From Symmetrospora coprosmae (Eukaryota > Basidiomycota > Cystobasidiomycetes > Symmetrosporaceae): a DNA stretch of 64,000 bases. The stretch spans positions 620,001 through 684,000 of the forward strand of contig VUYT01000007.1 of NCBI GenBank assembly GCA_008802785.1, given 5' to 3'. Shown here in pieces: positions 1 to 10,178 of this stretch. Each line of letters starts with the position of its first letter. Within the stretch, counting starts at the first letter, position 1. The translations under genes were made by a program, and so were the position numbers. Under the pieces are notes generated by a model. It was not told where the DNA came from, searched no databases, and worked only from the letters and a program-made list of their open reading frames with translations.

Positions 1-471
1 CACCTCCAGACTTCGAGCAGCCCTGAGTGTCTGTATGATAGTCGTGTCCATAGTGCGTTTGGTGTTTGCGCCTTCAAGCAGGTACAGCGGGAATTTCTCC
101 GAAATACTCAGAAGGGAATTGGAAATTTCGACAGTGACGTGGCGCAGAGTAGGATGACCGTAGACGGGATACTGCGTAGTACGCACAGGCGATGTATGAA
201 TCGCCTATCCGTTCACCACGCTTTTGTTACCCCAGCTCTGCGTGAAGCAAGGTCTTTTTCAGCCACACCATCGGTCTTGTTCAGCGTAGTCCTTCCTGCG
301 TACACGTTCGAGTTCTGCACTAGCCTTGTCGAGGAATTCTCCTCGCAATGCCAGATTCCGCTCTTTTTCTTCAGCGGCTTGAGCTTTCGCTTTCGTGACG
401 TAGGCATCGGCCATCACCATATACACAGATCTGGACTGGCTCGGCGAGCCGGAGTTCCTGTTCTGAGACAT
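1..471 (-). CDS. Partial unidentified gene at the left edge
   Basis: The start is taken as the ATG at 471 (MSQNRNSGSPSQSRS). The first exon encodes a Ser/Asn-rich start and then an amphipathic, charged stretch rich in Ala, Lys and Glu, probably helical, down to about 275. That frame stops at 259, so an intron must begin at or before it. Another frame stays open from about 132 to the window edge and looks coding (YPVYGHPTLRHVTVEIS), so the second exon probably starts after the CAG near 133. I could not find a donor that joins the two in phase. A TATAAAAG element lies 194-201 bp upstream on the same strand. The product is not recognised and the gene runs out of the window. Confidence 0.4.
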
Positions 472-1368
472 GATGGAATCGAGGAATGCACGGACGGAGC
501 TGAACGAATTGGTGAGGGAGAATGATCTGCGGGAGGAGCCCAGGGAGGGCAGAGACGCAGCCAGATAGCAAGTGATAAGGTGGTAGAATAAGATCAAATG
601 TGAGGAGATGGGGAGTGCTGAGGAGGATGGAGAGAGGAAAGCAGGTTGCGCTCGCTGCCGTCCGCTTTTATAGCCCGGCGGGTGCAGGTGAACGCACCCG
701 CACCACATATGACACCGCCACGGCTGTCTTTCTGCACGCTGGTGTGCGCTCCATCGATGTCCGGCGAGCATCAGATGGTGCCTATGTGGCGGGAGGTGAG
801 CAGCTGCTGCAGTCGCACAGCCCAATAGAGGGCGAGTGGGCACGCTGACACAGTCACGCGAGCTTGCCCGACTGTGCTCGAGCTGCTGCTTTGCGCAACG
901 TGTGGCGTGCTGCAGTATACTCATCAGCTGATGATTCAGCGTGCCCGCCAGTGCGTGCTTTCACCGAGGAGAGAGGGGTCCTGGTCGATGGAAGGGCGAG
1001 ACTCGGAGGTGCGACTGCCCAGGCGTTACGGCGATTGACGCGTCGATAGAGCATGTTCAGGGCGACTGCGTGGCATCAGTGATCGTATCTGTACATGGTC
1101 AGTCGGGTCAGCGTCTGGGTCAGTCGCCGTCAGGATGGGTCGGCTCCGTCTTGACCCAGTCAGCCCCTTGCTCCCTTCGATTCAGCATCCTTCGAAAGCG
1201 GTATACGCATCAGCTGCAGAGCGTCCAGTCCATACTCGCCGGCGCTCCGTGACGGGGACGAGCGCGTCCCTTCGCCGCTGTTCGCCATCGTTGCCCGTTG
1301 TCGTTCGAGTCAGTCAGAGGCGTACCGGCATCCGGGATCCGGGTTCAGCAGCAGCGGCAGAGGGCAGG
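472..1368. other. Intergenic, divergent promoters
   Basis: This stretch lies between two divergent genes. Apart from the TATA box at 665-672, no gene or RNA was seen. The open frames here are chance products of high GC. Confidence 0.5.
665..672 (-). promoter_or_regulatory. TATA box of the left-edge gene
   Basis: TATAAAAG on the minus strand, about 195 bp upstream of the ATG at 471. A closely similar GC-flanked TATAAAAG stands 150 bp upstream of the WP-domain gene at 6962-8637. Confidence 0.45.
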
Positions 1369-2213
1369 ATGGGCTTCAAGCACCGCGCGTACCTCTCTGG
1401 CAACAAGGTGTACAGCTGCAATGTATGCAGGAACCACCTCGCGACCATTGAGAGCATGATCTCGCGGGTGAGTTGCACTCTGTCACGGTGGCGATCCTCC
1501 GGGCCGGGCGTGCTGGCATAGGGGACACAGGCGCCTTGCCCGTATTCGAGTGCTGATGCATCGGGAGCTGCACACAGCGCTTCAACGGCCAACACGGCCA
1601 GGCGTACCTCTTTGACGCCGTCTTCAACATCGCAGAGGGCGAGGCCGAGGACCGTCAGATGACGACGGGGCTGCACCGCGTCCGCGACATCAGCTGCGCC
1701 AAGTGCGGCCAGACCATGGGCTGGAAGTATGTGCGTGCTCACTGTCACTGTTCCATGCCGTGCTCTCTGCGGCCAGAAGATCCGACATGACTCGAGCGAC
1801 GCGCTCGCGCTGACACCATCTCGCCTGCCCCGCACGTGGCTCTTCTTGCACAGGAGCGCGCCTACGAGCAGTCCCAGCGGTACAAGGAGGGCAAGTCCAT
1901 CCTCGAGAAGGCCCTCCTCATCGAGACGTCGGGGCAGGACTTTGCGCTTCCCGCGAGCGTTTCGGGGACCATGAACAACGGCAATACCTCGGCGTCCGCC
2001 AGTCCACCACCCGGTCATGCGCACTATGCAGGGCATGCACCCCTGTACTACCACACGGCCAGCACGCAGACGGCAGGGAACGCGTTCCAGGCGCAGCTCA
2101 TCAGCCCGTACCCGCTCAACAGCGGTGGGACTGCCGCGCTGTTTGGGAGTAGCCCCGCGCAGGCGTCGCTCAGCGGACGCAGTGCCAGCGAGGACTCGGA
2201 GGAGTCCGTCTGA
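1369..2213 (+). CDS. Yippee-like zinc-binding protein
   Basis: Three exons, 1369-1467, 1578-1730 and 1854-2213, join in phase to about 203 residues. The Yippee fold is plain: MGFKHRAYLSGNKVYSCNVC gives the first CxxC at residues 17 and 20. The second exon carries the conserved FNGQHGQAYLFDAV core and the second pair CAKC, followed by GWKY. The third exon opens with ERAYEQSQRYKEGKSILE, the usual end of the domain. Yippee proteins bind one zinc between the two CxxC pairs. Fungal members (Moh1-like) are small, of unclear molecular role, and linked to growth and stress. This copy has an unusual tail of roughly 85 residues rich in Ser, Ala, Gly and Pro after the domain. The family call is firm; the function is not. 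Confidence 0.9.
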
Positions 2214-2810
2214 GGGTATGCAGTGCGCTCACCATGCCATTGACTGCGCCTTTCACGGCAAGGCCTCCCGGCGGACCCAGTCCTGGCCATCGACCTCGCT
2301 CTGCATTCCTGCCTGCTCACAAAGCAAGTTGCTCCGGATAGCATGCTCCACAGGCCATTCATCCTCCGCTCGCTACCCGGATCGCCTCTGAATGATTCCA
2401 TATCCTCACGTCTGCACCACGCCACTGCTGCCTCTCCTGTCTCCGCGTTGACCCTGTGTCTCATACTTTCCCCGCCCCGCTCTTCCCACACGCTGTAGCC
2501 TCTATCACCAAGTCCACTCCTCTGATGTTGTACGCTCGCTGTTCCCGCCGTCCTCCTGTTCTGATGTAATGCGATAGCTCGTCCTCGCCGTACTGCAGGC
2601 GAGCTCAAGTTGGGCATGCCTCTTTAGACGACCAAACATCGATACATTGCTGCGGAGACAGTGCGTACGCAAAGCGGTCTATCTCGACAGGCTACATGTG
2701 CCAGACAACAGCCCCCTAGACGAAACAGGGCAGAGGACGAAGGTGAGACGAAGGAATGGACAGTCCGGGAGAATCTGCCCGTGGGCGCCTGGGAATGGTA
2801 GAAGCGTGCC
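2214..2810. other. Intergenic, convergent 3' ends
   Basis: This lies between the ends of the Yippee gene (+) and the deoxyhypusine hydroxylase gene (-). No coding or RNA feature was recognised. Confidence 0.4.
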
Positions 2811-4091
2811 TCAGGCCGATGCTGCAACAGGCTGCGCGGCAGACGCCGACTTGATTTGCTCGGCGTAGTGCAGCTCTCCGGAGTTCTCGTACTGCGCGCG
2901 CAATAAGAGGCCATCATCAGCTATGCGAACGGGAGCACTGCCGGATGGCGTCGTGACCCACCTCGTACATGTCGAGTGCGACGACGCAGCTCTCCCTTAC
3001 GACTCGCGGGCCTTTCTGCGCATACTCGCGCAGGACGGGCAGCACATCGTCCGTTGCTATGCTGCCGAGCGCTTCGGCTGCCTCGTGGCGGACCATCTCG
3101 GACTCTTGCTCGTCTTTCAAAACGGCGAGGAGGGATGGGACAGAGTGGGGTGATGATAGCTGGCCGAAGATGTAGGCGATCTCGTGGCTGTGAGAGAGTT
3201 GGGCTCAGTCAGCCTGGTGCTGCGGGACGTTCCAGGCCAGACATGCGGATGAGAACCCACCGGAAAAGCGCGCTCGAGTCGGCAAAACCGTCTGCAAGCG
3301 CCAGGACGGCCTCCCTGTCGCCGATATTCCGCAGAGCAAACATTGCCCTGTACCGCTCAAAGAGGCTCTTTTTGCTGTCTAGGAGGAGGGTGCGGAGCTC
3401 TGCCGTGCTGAGGTCCTTCACAGCGCCGGACTGGTCGTTGTCCGTGCCGTGCATGGATGTGACGGGTGGTGCGGGGTCGATGCTGTCGTATGCCGAGCGC
3501 GCGGCGGACCCAGACTGGCTGTGGTCGTACTTTATCTTTGCGAGGGCAATCTCGCACGTTTCCGTCACGGAGACGTTTTCGCCTTGCTTGTGAAGGAACT
3601 CCTCGAGGATGGGCACGGACGACAGGTCGCTGATGGCGCCCATTGCCTCGGCGGCCTCGTGGCGCACCATGGGGTGTTGTGCCTCGTCGCGCAGCACGCT
3701 CTCGAGGATGGGGAGGGCGTGCACGTCGTCGATCTGGCCGAGGACGTACGCGAGCTCGTGGCCGAGCAGTGCGGATGAGTCCGCGAAGCCTGTACGAGTG
3801 CATTCAGTCATTCGTCAGCCCTTGTCCACCAAAAGACAGGATTTTTACGCTTGCTCGCTCCCGCTCCCCGGACGTCGGGGTGCCTGTCCAACCCGGTCGA
3901 GCCCGGGGACAGAGAGAGAGAGGGAGCCCACCTTTGCCGATAATGTCGATGGCCTGGTGCGTCTTGAGGTTCCTCAGGGTGAACAGAGCGCGGAACCGCT
4001 TTGCGAGGGGCACCGAGCCGGACTCGTTCAGGAGCGTCGCCTGGAGCTCGGCGTACTCGTCGGCGGAGGCGGTCAGAGCTGGTCCAGGCAT
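2811..4091 (-). CDS. LIA1: Deoxyhypusine hydroxylase
   Basis: Four exons (4091-3932, 3789-3261, 3187-2962, 2891-2811) join in phase to 331 residues, the usual length of the family. The enzyme hydroxylates the deoxyhypusine side chain of eIF5A, the last step of hypusine formation, using a di-iron centre held by a HEAT-repeat scaffold. The diagnostic paired His-Glu motifs are all visible: [26 protein letters not shown] and HEAAEALG. The HEAT repeats fall in two halves, as expected. The C-terminus [14 protein letters not shown] is also typical. It shares a 241-bp divergent promoter with the Mrt4 gene, another factor serving translation. Confidence 0.95.
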
Positions 4092-4332
4092 GTCTTGATG
4101 TGCGATGGCGTGTATGCTGCTGCTGCTGCTGCTGTTGCGATGGGAGCAGAGCCAAGAGTGTGAGCCTCGATTGAGTGCTGCCCCTGCCCCTGCGGGCACG
4201 CGGATCCTGCGGCGAAGACAATTTTGCAGCAGAGACGGACGAGTTCGCCGTTGGCTTCAGCACGACAGCCTCGACGGCAGAGACCAACTGATAGCACACG
4301 TATCGCATTGCATCGCATCCACAGCCGCCAAC
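4092..4332. promoter_or_regulatory. Shared divergent promoter, LIA1/MRT4
   Basis: There are only 241 bp between the start codons of two oppositely directed translation-related genes. It includes a CTG repeat near 4117-4136. No TATA box is obvious. Confidence 0.45.
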
Positions 4333-5461
4333 ATGCCCAAGTCGAGTGAGCGCGATGAAATATCGAGGGCCAGCTTGTCGCCCACCTGACGCGCGAACAT
4401 ATGACATCCCTCCCAACCACCCTGCAGAACGCTCCACCGTCGTCGCTCTGACAAAGACGAGCAAGAAGACTAAGGCGCAGAAAGGAGAGCTCATCGAAAA
4501 GGTTTGCGGAGCCGCCCCATCCGGAGCTGGAAGCCCTTGCTGACAGCCACGCTCCCTACTGGATGGCCACCACAGATCCAGGAGTACACCGACACGTTCC
4601 ACTACCTCTGGGTCTTCCACACGGACAATATGCGCAACAAGTGCATGCAGGAGGTTAGAGAGCACTGGAAGGGAAGCCGGTGCGTTACCTACTTTCGCTT
4701 TGCCTGTCCGACGCCACCGGTGTCTGAGCTTGCACTTGCGCCAATGCTACGAACACCGCGCTGACGATGCTCTCGCGCGCTCTGATACACACAGAATCTG
4801 CATGGGCCGCAACGGCGTGATGCGGAAAGCGCTGGGCGACACGCTCGAGAACGAGCACAAGACGGGGTGCTCGTACATCGCAACGCAGCTCGAAGGCGAC
4901 GTCGGCCTGCTCTTTACGGACGAGGAGCCCAAAGTCGTGCTCGAGTGGTTCGAGAGCTACAAGGTGGCCGACTTTGCGCGGGCGGGGAACGTGGCTACGC
5001 AGACGTTCATCGTGCCAGAGGGTGAGTCGCTGCCTTTTGTCGAAACCTTCCAAGCCCCGGAAGAGAGCGCTGACGATGGACATGGTATCTCGATGCGTGA
5101 CAGGCCCTGTCATGATCAACGGCGACACGGCGCCGCACTCCATGGAACCACAATTCCGCAAGCTCGGCCTCGGCAACATCAGCCTCAAGAAGGGGACGCC
5201 CACGATGTCGGACGCGCAGACAGTCTGCAAGGAAGGCGAGAAGCTGAAACCCGATCAGGCCCACATCCTCAAGCTGTTTGGTGTCGCGATGGCTACTGTG
5301 GGTCACTACTGTCTCTCTCTCTCGCAGTTTGCACGCTGGCTGACTCGCTGTTCATCCTCGGACGCGCTCGCACACAGTTCCAGATCGTACCGCAGAGATG
5401 CTTGGACCTCAAAGAAGGGACAGTCGTGCACGGCCAGCCAGAAGCAAAGGACTCGGAGTAG
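4333..5461 (+). CDS. MRT4: Ribosome assembly factor Mrt4
   Basis: Six exons, 4333-4345, 4428-4501, 4576-4679, 4795-5021, 5104-5297 and 5378-5461, join in phase to 231 residues. The first exon has only 13 nt and encodes MPKS. The product matches the uL10-like factor Mrt4: KRSTVVALTKTSKKTKAQK at the start, then the FHYLWVFHTDNMRN core, GRNGVMRKAL, GDVGLLFTDEEP and GDTAPHSMEPQFRKLG. Mrt4 holds the place of the stalk protein P0 on pre-60S particles in the nucleolus and is exchanged for P0 late in maturation. It lacks the acidic P-protein tail, as the family should. It is divergent from deoxyhypusine hydroxylase, with 241 bp between the two ATGs. Confidence 0.95.
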
Positions 5462-5685
5462 TGCGTCCGCACTCTCCTGCCTCAATGTTGCCATCGGTCT
5501 GCAGGCTTGCTCTGTTGTAGCCATATCTGTTTCCCCTAATGTTGTTGCTGGCTCCGCACATCGATCAATCGATCCAGTCCGCTCAGTGCTAGCGCGCCTA
5601 TCCTCGAGCAATAAAAAGGGTATGGCAGTTTCAGATGAGGGTAGATGCAACCTTTCCAGAGTAAAGGACGAAGGGTGAGGGGCTG

Positions 5686-6327
5686 CTAACGTGGACCGGG
5701 CGCATCCACCGCGTAGTGTACCGGTCGTGGCTGTCCGCCCCTGCTGCCCGTGCGCGCCTCGCCGTAGACGGCGGTAGCGGTACGGCTCGCTTGCTGCCTG
5801 CTGCCTTTAGTCTGCCTCCCGCTGTAGACGAGACGGAAAGTCTCGTTGCGATTATTGTGCCGGAAGGTGATTTGCGAGTCGATGCCGGAGCCAGGGCGTG
5901 TGATCTGAACGTTGCGGAGGTCGATGGTGGGAGGCCAGCTCACAGCGTTGCGGCGTGCAACGTGGCGGGAGCGCCTTTGCAGTAGCCTTCGCGCGTTCTC
6001 ACCGAGATTTGAGGATTCGGCTCGGACAGGCACCCGCACATTCGTGCCTCCTGTTTCTCCTCTGGGCGTGTTCGGTCGCCTGCTTGGACCCTCTCCGGGA
6101 TCTTGCTGGGCTGCTAGGCTTTGCGTACGAGCACTAGTGATCCTCGTGCGTGGGTTTCTCGTCTGGCTGTTGCGTGCAGAGCCGGCTAGCTGGTCATTCG
6201 ACTGCGGTGCTGGTCGTATCGGCAGCGATGCTCGAGCACTGTCTTGCGCTGTACTGGGCTGCGGAGTGACCCTTCGCCTTCGCATTCTGTGCGATGGTCC
6301 AGAAGATACGGATGATGTAGATGACAT
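5686..6327 (-). CDS. WP-domain family protein, copy A (213 aa)
   Basis: A single open exon from the ATG at 6327 to a TAG at 5686-5688. The first 130 residues are disordered in character, rich in Ser, Arg, Pro and Thr (MSSTSSVSSGPSHRMRRRRV). The last 80 or so hold a divergent copy of the domain seen in the neighbouring genes: it begins SWPPTIDLRNVQIT, carries a Ser-Gly pair in the middle and closes with VHYAVDAPGPR. No signal peptide or membrane segment is visible. The second Trp that the other copies share is missing, so this copy is the weakest member. About 110 bp upstream at 6550-6660 resembles the region upstream of copy B. The function is unknown; the basic tail could suit nucleic-acid or nuclear binding, which is only a guess. 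Confidence 0.6.
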   Translation of the reverse strand: MSSTSSVSSGPSHRMRRRRVTPQPSTAQDSARASLPIRPAPQSNDQLAGSARNSQTRNPRTRITSARTQSLAAQQDPGEGPSRRPNTPRGETGGTNVRVPVRAESSNLGENARRLLQRRSRHVARRNAVSWPPTIDLRNVQITRPGSGIDSQITFRHNNRNETFRLVYSGRQTKGSRQQASRTATAVYGEARTGSRGGQPRPVHYAVDAPGPR

Positions 6328-6961
6328 CGCCGCCCGCTAGCAGAACGGTACTTAGCGATGCAAGATTGGATCTGATGTGGAGATTTGAATCGATGCGGAG
6401 GAGCGATGGAGAGGCGAGCATGGGCACCTGATGTTCGGGAATACCGTAGTGTCGGTCTGAGCGCGTCAAGGCAGTGCATCGCCACACCGCCATCGCCACC
6501 AAGGAGCAGCAGCTCGACGTGATCTGCGGGTCGGACTAAAAGCATGAAGGGATGAGAGGGGCTCGAGCTGCGTGAGAACGAGGGGTCGGCCAGGGCCAGA
6601 CTCTCGATAGTCAGCAGATATGTTGAGCGTTCTTACTGTCTGACGTTGATGCGTCGAATCAGCTACCGTCCAGCGCGCGAGGATGCCAGGGTGGCTCGGG
6701 ATGGCCTCGTCTGATGTCCGTAGATCTGAAGCTTTCATAGTGTGCGGAACGTGTGGGCGCTGCCCCAAATATCAATCGGAGAGTAGCCGTCGTATCAGTG
6801 ATACGACTATCGCTTCAAGGTAGGTCTTTCAGGCAAGTGCCGCAGCGCAGCAGCGCAGCCAAGCTTTCAGTGTGAGTTTCATGTTTCTAAGTATGCTTTC
6901 TCAGTCAGTACAACACAGCATCGAGGAGGAACAGCTGGTGGAAATGGCCGACGCGACGCAG
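6328..6961. other. Intergenic between WP-domain copies A and B
   Basis: It holds the presumed promoter of copy A, including a block at about 6550-6660 similar to 8900-9010. It also holds a perfect 19-bp inverted repeat at 6789-6807. No gene was seen. Confidence 0.45.
6789..6807. repeat. Perfect 19-bp inverted repeat
   Basis: GTCGTATCA-G-TGATACGAC has 9-bp arms around a single base. It lies 155 bp beyond the stop of copy B and about 460 bp upstream of the ATG of copy A. It could be a dimer-type protein binding site; the one-base centre makes it unlikely to act as an RNA hairpin. Confidence 0.6.
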
Positions 6962-8637
6962 TCAGGAGAGGCAGGGGTCTGAGCGGGGAGAGGCGGATTT
7001 GGGCAGCCTAGAGAACGTCAGTTTGGGCGCCGTGTCGGAGACCGGGACTGAGAGGGAGAGGGAGATAGACCAAAGAGGGAAGTCGGGTAAGCTCCATTTC
7101 GGACGAAGAGGCAGCACGCGCTTCATAGTCACCTGTGCGGGACGCCTACTCGTGTTGGTGGAGGCGGAGGATGTGCCAGTCCGCCTTTGCGGAGGGGCGT
7201 TTCTTGACGTAGCTGGACTGGACGTTCGCTGATCCTCGCGCTCGCGCAGAGCGTATTGTGCTGGTCGACCATCCCGGTCTGACCCGATGGCCTCGAAGTC
7301 TGACCCGATGGCCTCGACGGAGAACCTTCCGGACAGCAGGTCATCCCGAGAGAAGGCGCGACGACCCGATATAGCTTCTGGCGCCGCCGGCAGCATGACC
7401 CACGTGAGGGGAACGGGCTCCGTGAAACCCGAGGGGGTCACCAGCCAAGTCCGCCACATGCCGAGTGTCAGGTTAGTCGTGGGGCCAAGCATGAACTCAC
7501 GCGGCCAGACCGAGCCGTTGCTGTGGGTCGACGCAGAACGGTAGTGGGGCGATTCTGATCCTGCATTGGCCCCCCTGCCGCGTTCTCTGCTCCTGCTTGA
7601 GCCCGCTCCGGCGTCCGGAATAGCCGACGTTCCTTGAAAAGGCGTGGATGCACGATGCTGCGCACGTGCGGTTATCCCCGATGGCCCAGAATCCACTCCC
7701 CTCGTCGGCCTCGCATGTCCGATATTGGCTGGGCCCTGCAGTCGGTAAGAGTGCAGCTCCTGGATGCTGTCGCGTGTGAGCGTGCGCCCCTGCGCATCAA
7801 TGGCCTGGGCTACGTACCCGCCCGAACGGAGCTGTTCCTCCGTGAGCGCGCCGGGACGCATTGAATAGTTTCCTGCTACTGGATGGCCATTGAGGATCAT
7901 CTGGAAGCCCCTTCGATCCGAGCCCGCCCCAACGACCGCCGTCCATAGATTGTTGGTCGGTAAGAGTCGGAATTCTATCTGGCGACCAAGATTAAAGCGC
8001 AGCGGCCAGGACGCCCTTCCCGGCTTGCGAAACATACAGGTCAGCTCTTCCGATTCAGAATGGGTCGGCAACAGATTGGCCCACACCCACGGACACATTC
8101 CTAGATTGGCGAGGAAGGCTCTGCCGGTCGCTTGTGAAGTGCGCCGAGCCTTGAGAGCGCGCCATGCCTGTCCCTCCACTTGGCCGTGTACTCAAAGGAC
8201 CATCTATGTCGTCGCGATTGGCGAACCGCCCGCCAGGGCCATCCCAGGGCGCAGGTGGTTCTTCCGGATCGGACGCCACCGCGCTGGCCGTCGTAAACGT
8301 TGGCCTCGGGGGAATGTTACGACGCCGACGTGACTCCTCCTCCTTTTTCCAGGCAGAGACGAGAAGGTACGATATGCTCGTCAGCTAGGCTGTTCCGATA
8401 GCAATCGGATCTACAAAGACCACGATGAACGTCTCGAAGACATACCGTTTCGTCCGGCAGCAACCTCGGAAGTAGCGCAGGCTGCTGTTGTCTTGCCGGA
8501 GGTGACTCTCGTCTCGGACTTGACCCTTGCCTCGAGGGAGGCCTTCGCTCCGAAGCTGAAGCCGACCTCGAAGTCGACCGTCCGATGGATTGCCTTGAGT
8601 CCCCTCTGTTTGAGGACCTCCCTCGGTGGTCAGACAT
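6962..8637 (-). CDS. WP-domain family protein, copy B, two domains (499 aa)
   Basis: Three exons (8637-8446, 8342-8097, 8023-6962) join in phase. The start is a Ser/Arg-rich region (MSDHRGRSSNRGDSRQSIGR) of about 145 residues. The first domain begins SWPLRFNLG, has a Trp in NNLWTAVV, then LTEEQLRSGGY, and ends HSYRLQG. A linker rich in Arg and Ser leads to a second copy: VWPREFMLG, a Trp in MWRTWLV, FSRDDLLSGRF and AQYALREREDQ. The order WP, Trp, acidic-Leu-Ser-Gly and Tyr-x-Leu is shared by the other cluster. The last 70 residues look less protein-like, so one more intron after about 7137 is possible. A 21-bp direct duplication at 7278-7319 repeats EAIGSD within domain two. Not recognised as any named family. 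Confidence 0.7.
7278..7319. repeat. 21-bp tandem duplication inside copy B
   Basis: Two adjacent copies of a 21-base unit differ only at the end of the second one. They add seven residues in frame (EAIGSDF then EAIGSDR) near the end of the second WP domain. Confidence 0.8.
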
Positions 8638-10178
8638 GGCGATAAGGCAATTACGAGGTTATCAGTGAGAGGACGGAGGCTAGATAGATAATGGCAGGAG
8701 AGAGACTGGAATATGCGTGAGGATGTGTCAAGCTCGGATGTGGATTTAGATCGGAGGAGAGGAGCGAGAGAGGGAGCTGCCGCTGCTTTTATACCCTGAG
8801 ATCCCCCGTACCCCCAGAGAGCGCTCGTCGAGGCGGTGACCGCAACATCGCTTTCGCCACCAGCTAGCGGCAGCTGGTCGCCATCCGATGTCCATCGAAT
8901 GCATGAAAGGACGAGAGCGTCTCAAGTTGCGTGGGAACGAGGAGTCGGCCGAGGCCAGGCCATCGGAGTCAGCTGACATATCGCGTCGGGCAGTCGTACT
9001 GTATGGCAGTAGTGCGTCGGATCAGCTGATGTGTTGGGCGTGGGATGTGGAGTGTAGGTAGTTGGTGGAGGGGTGTTTGAGCAGAAATCCGGAGGGCCCC
9101 GAGCACTCGCTGATCCAGTACGCTCAGCCGGCGCTCTCAGATTGCACGGTTTCAAGCGGATTCCTTGCAGGATGGAGCGGTCTATGTAGCTGCGCTTCGT
9201 CACAGCGTGGAGCATCTGAGTCCATCGGAGTTCCCTTCATGCCATCGCGCTCCGAGGCCGGACGGGTCGACAGGGCAGCCCGTATCAGCTCGCGGTATGG
9301 GGTGAGCAGCAGTCGCATTGATGTCTTGTCGAGGAGAGAGAAGAGAGAAGAGAAGGAGAGAGGCCGCAACCCCATCTCCGTCTCCATCTCGTCGATGTCA
9401 GCATGTCCACGTGGCCAAATCCGGACTGACGAGGCCGGTCCCCGCCGCGTGGCAGTGCGGTGATCGGCGTGTCATCGAGCCGGACTCTGCTTTTCGCTTG
9501 CTCACGAGAAAGGCAACACCGAGGTGTGTCTGCTTGCTTGCTCTCATTCGTACCGCATCTCAGTAATTACAGCAGGGAGCTGTGCGTATCCAGGAGACGT
9601 CGGTTGAGACAGTCGCGTCGTGTCAGCGGAGGAGAGCAAACGCGGGCAGCCGGGAGGGAGGAGCAGGGCAGAGCAGCCTGCAGGGAGCGACGCCTGTTGG
9701 TCTCAGTTGAAGCCAGAGAGGAAAGGAAGACGAAGCGGCAACAGGGATAGCAAGCAACGAAGCACGCACAGACCACCGTCGGAGGCGCGTCATCTCCGCG
9801 TCCATCTTAGCGACGGTGGACGGCGACGGCTAGGTCGGGGTCGGAGCATCGGAGTCGGGGACGGCCCGGACCAAGAAAGCAAGAAGACGAGGGAGCGAGC
9901 GAGCGCGGTCGCGACGGGGCGACGAGGCGACCGGAGAAAGAATCGCGCAGACTGCGGATCATGGCGACCAGGTGCGTCAGCGTACAGCAGCATAGTGTGT
10001 GTGGGCGGGGGTCTGTGTGCCTCCCTCCCGCCCTCTCTGCCCAGTCAGTCTGCCTGGCCGCGCTACCCCCCCTGCAGGAAAGCCAGGCAGGCAGGCAGGC
10101 AACACGCTAGAGGGCGGGAAGAGACGGGACAGGACAGCCTACGGCATACGGCATAGAGTCGACGCACGCAAAGACGCA
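8638..10178. other. Long intergenic region before the bHLH gene
   Basis: The left part is the promoter of copy B. Its 8900-9010 segment resembles 6550-6660. The rest, from about 9100, probably holds the promoter and 5' leader of the bHLH gene and is rich in purine runs. A possible upstream coding exon for the bHLH gene is described there. No other gene was recognised. Confidence 0.4.
8786..8793 (-). promoter_or_regulatory. TATA box of WP-domain copy B
   Basis: TATAAAAG on the minus strand, 150 bp upstream of the ATG at 8637, in a GC-rich setting. Confidence 0.5.
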
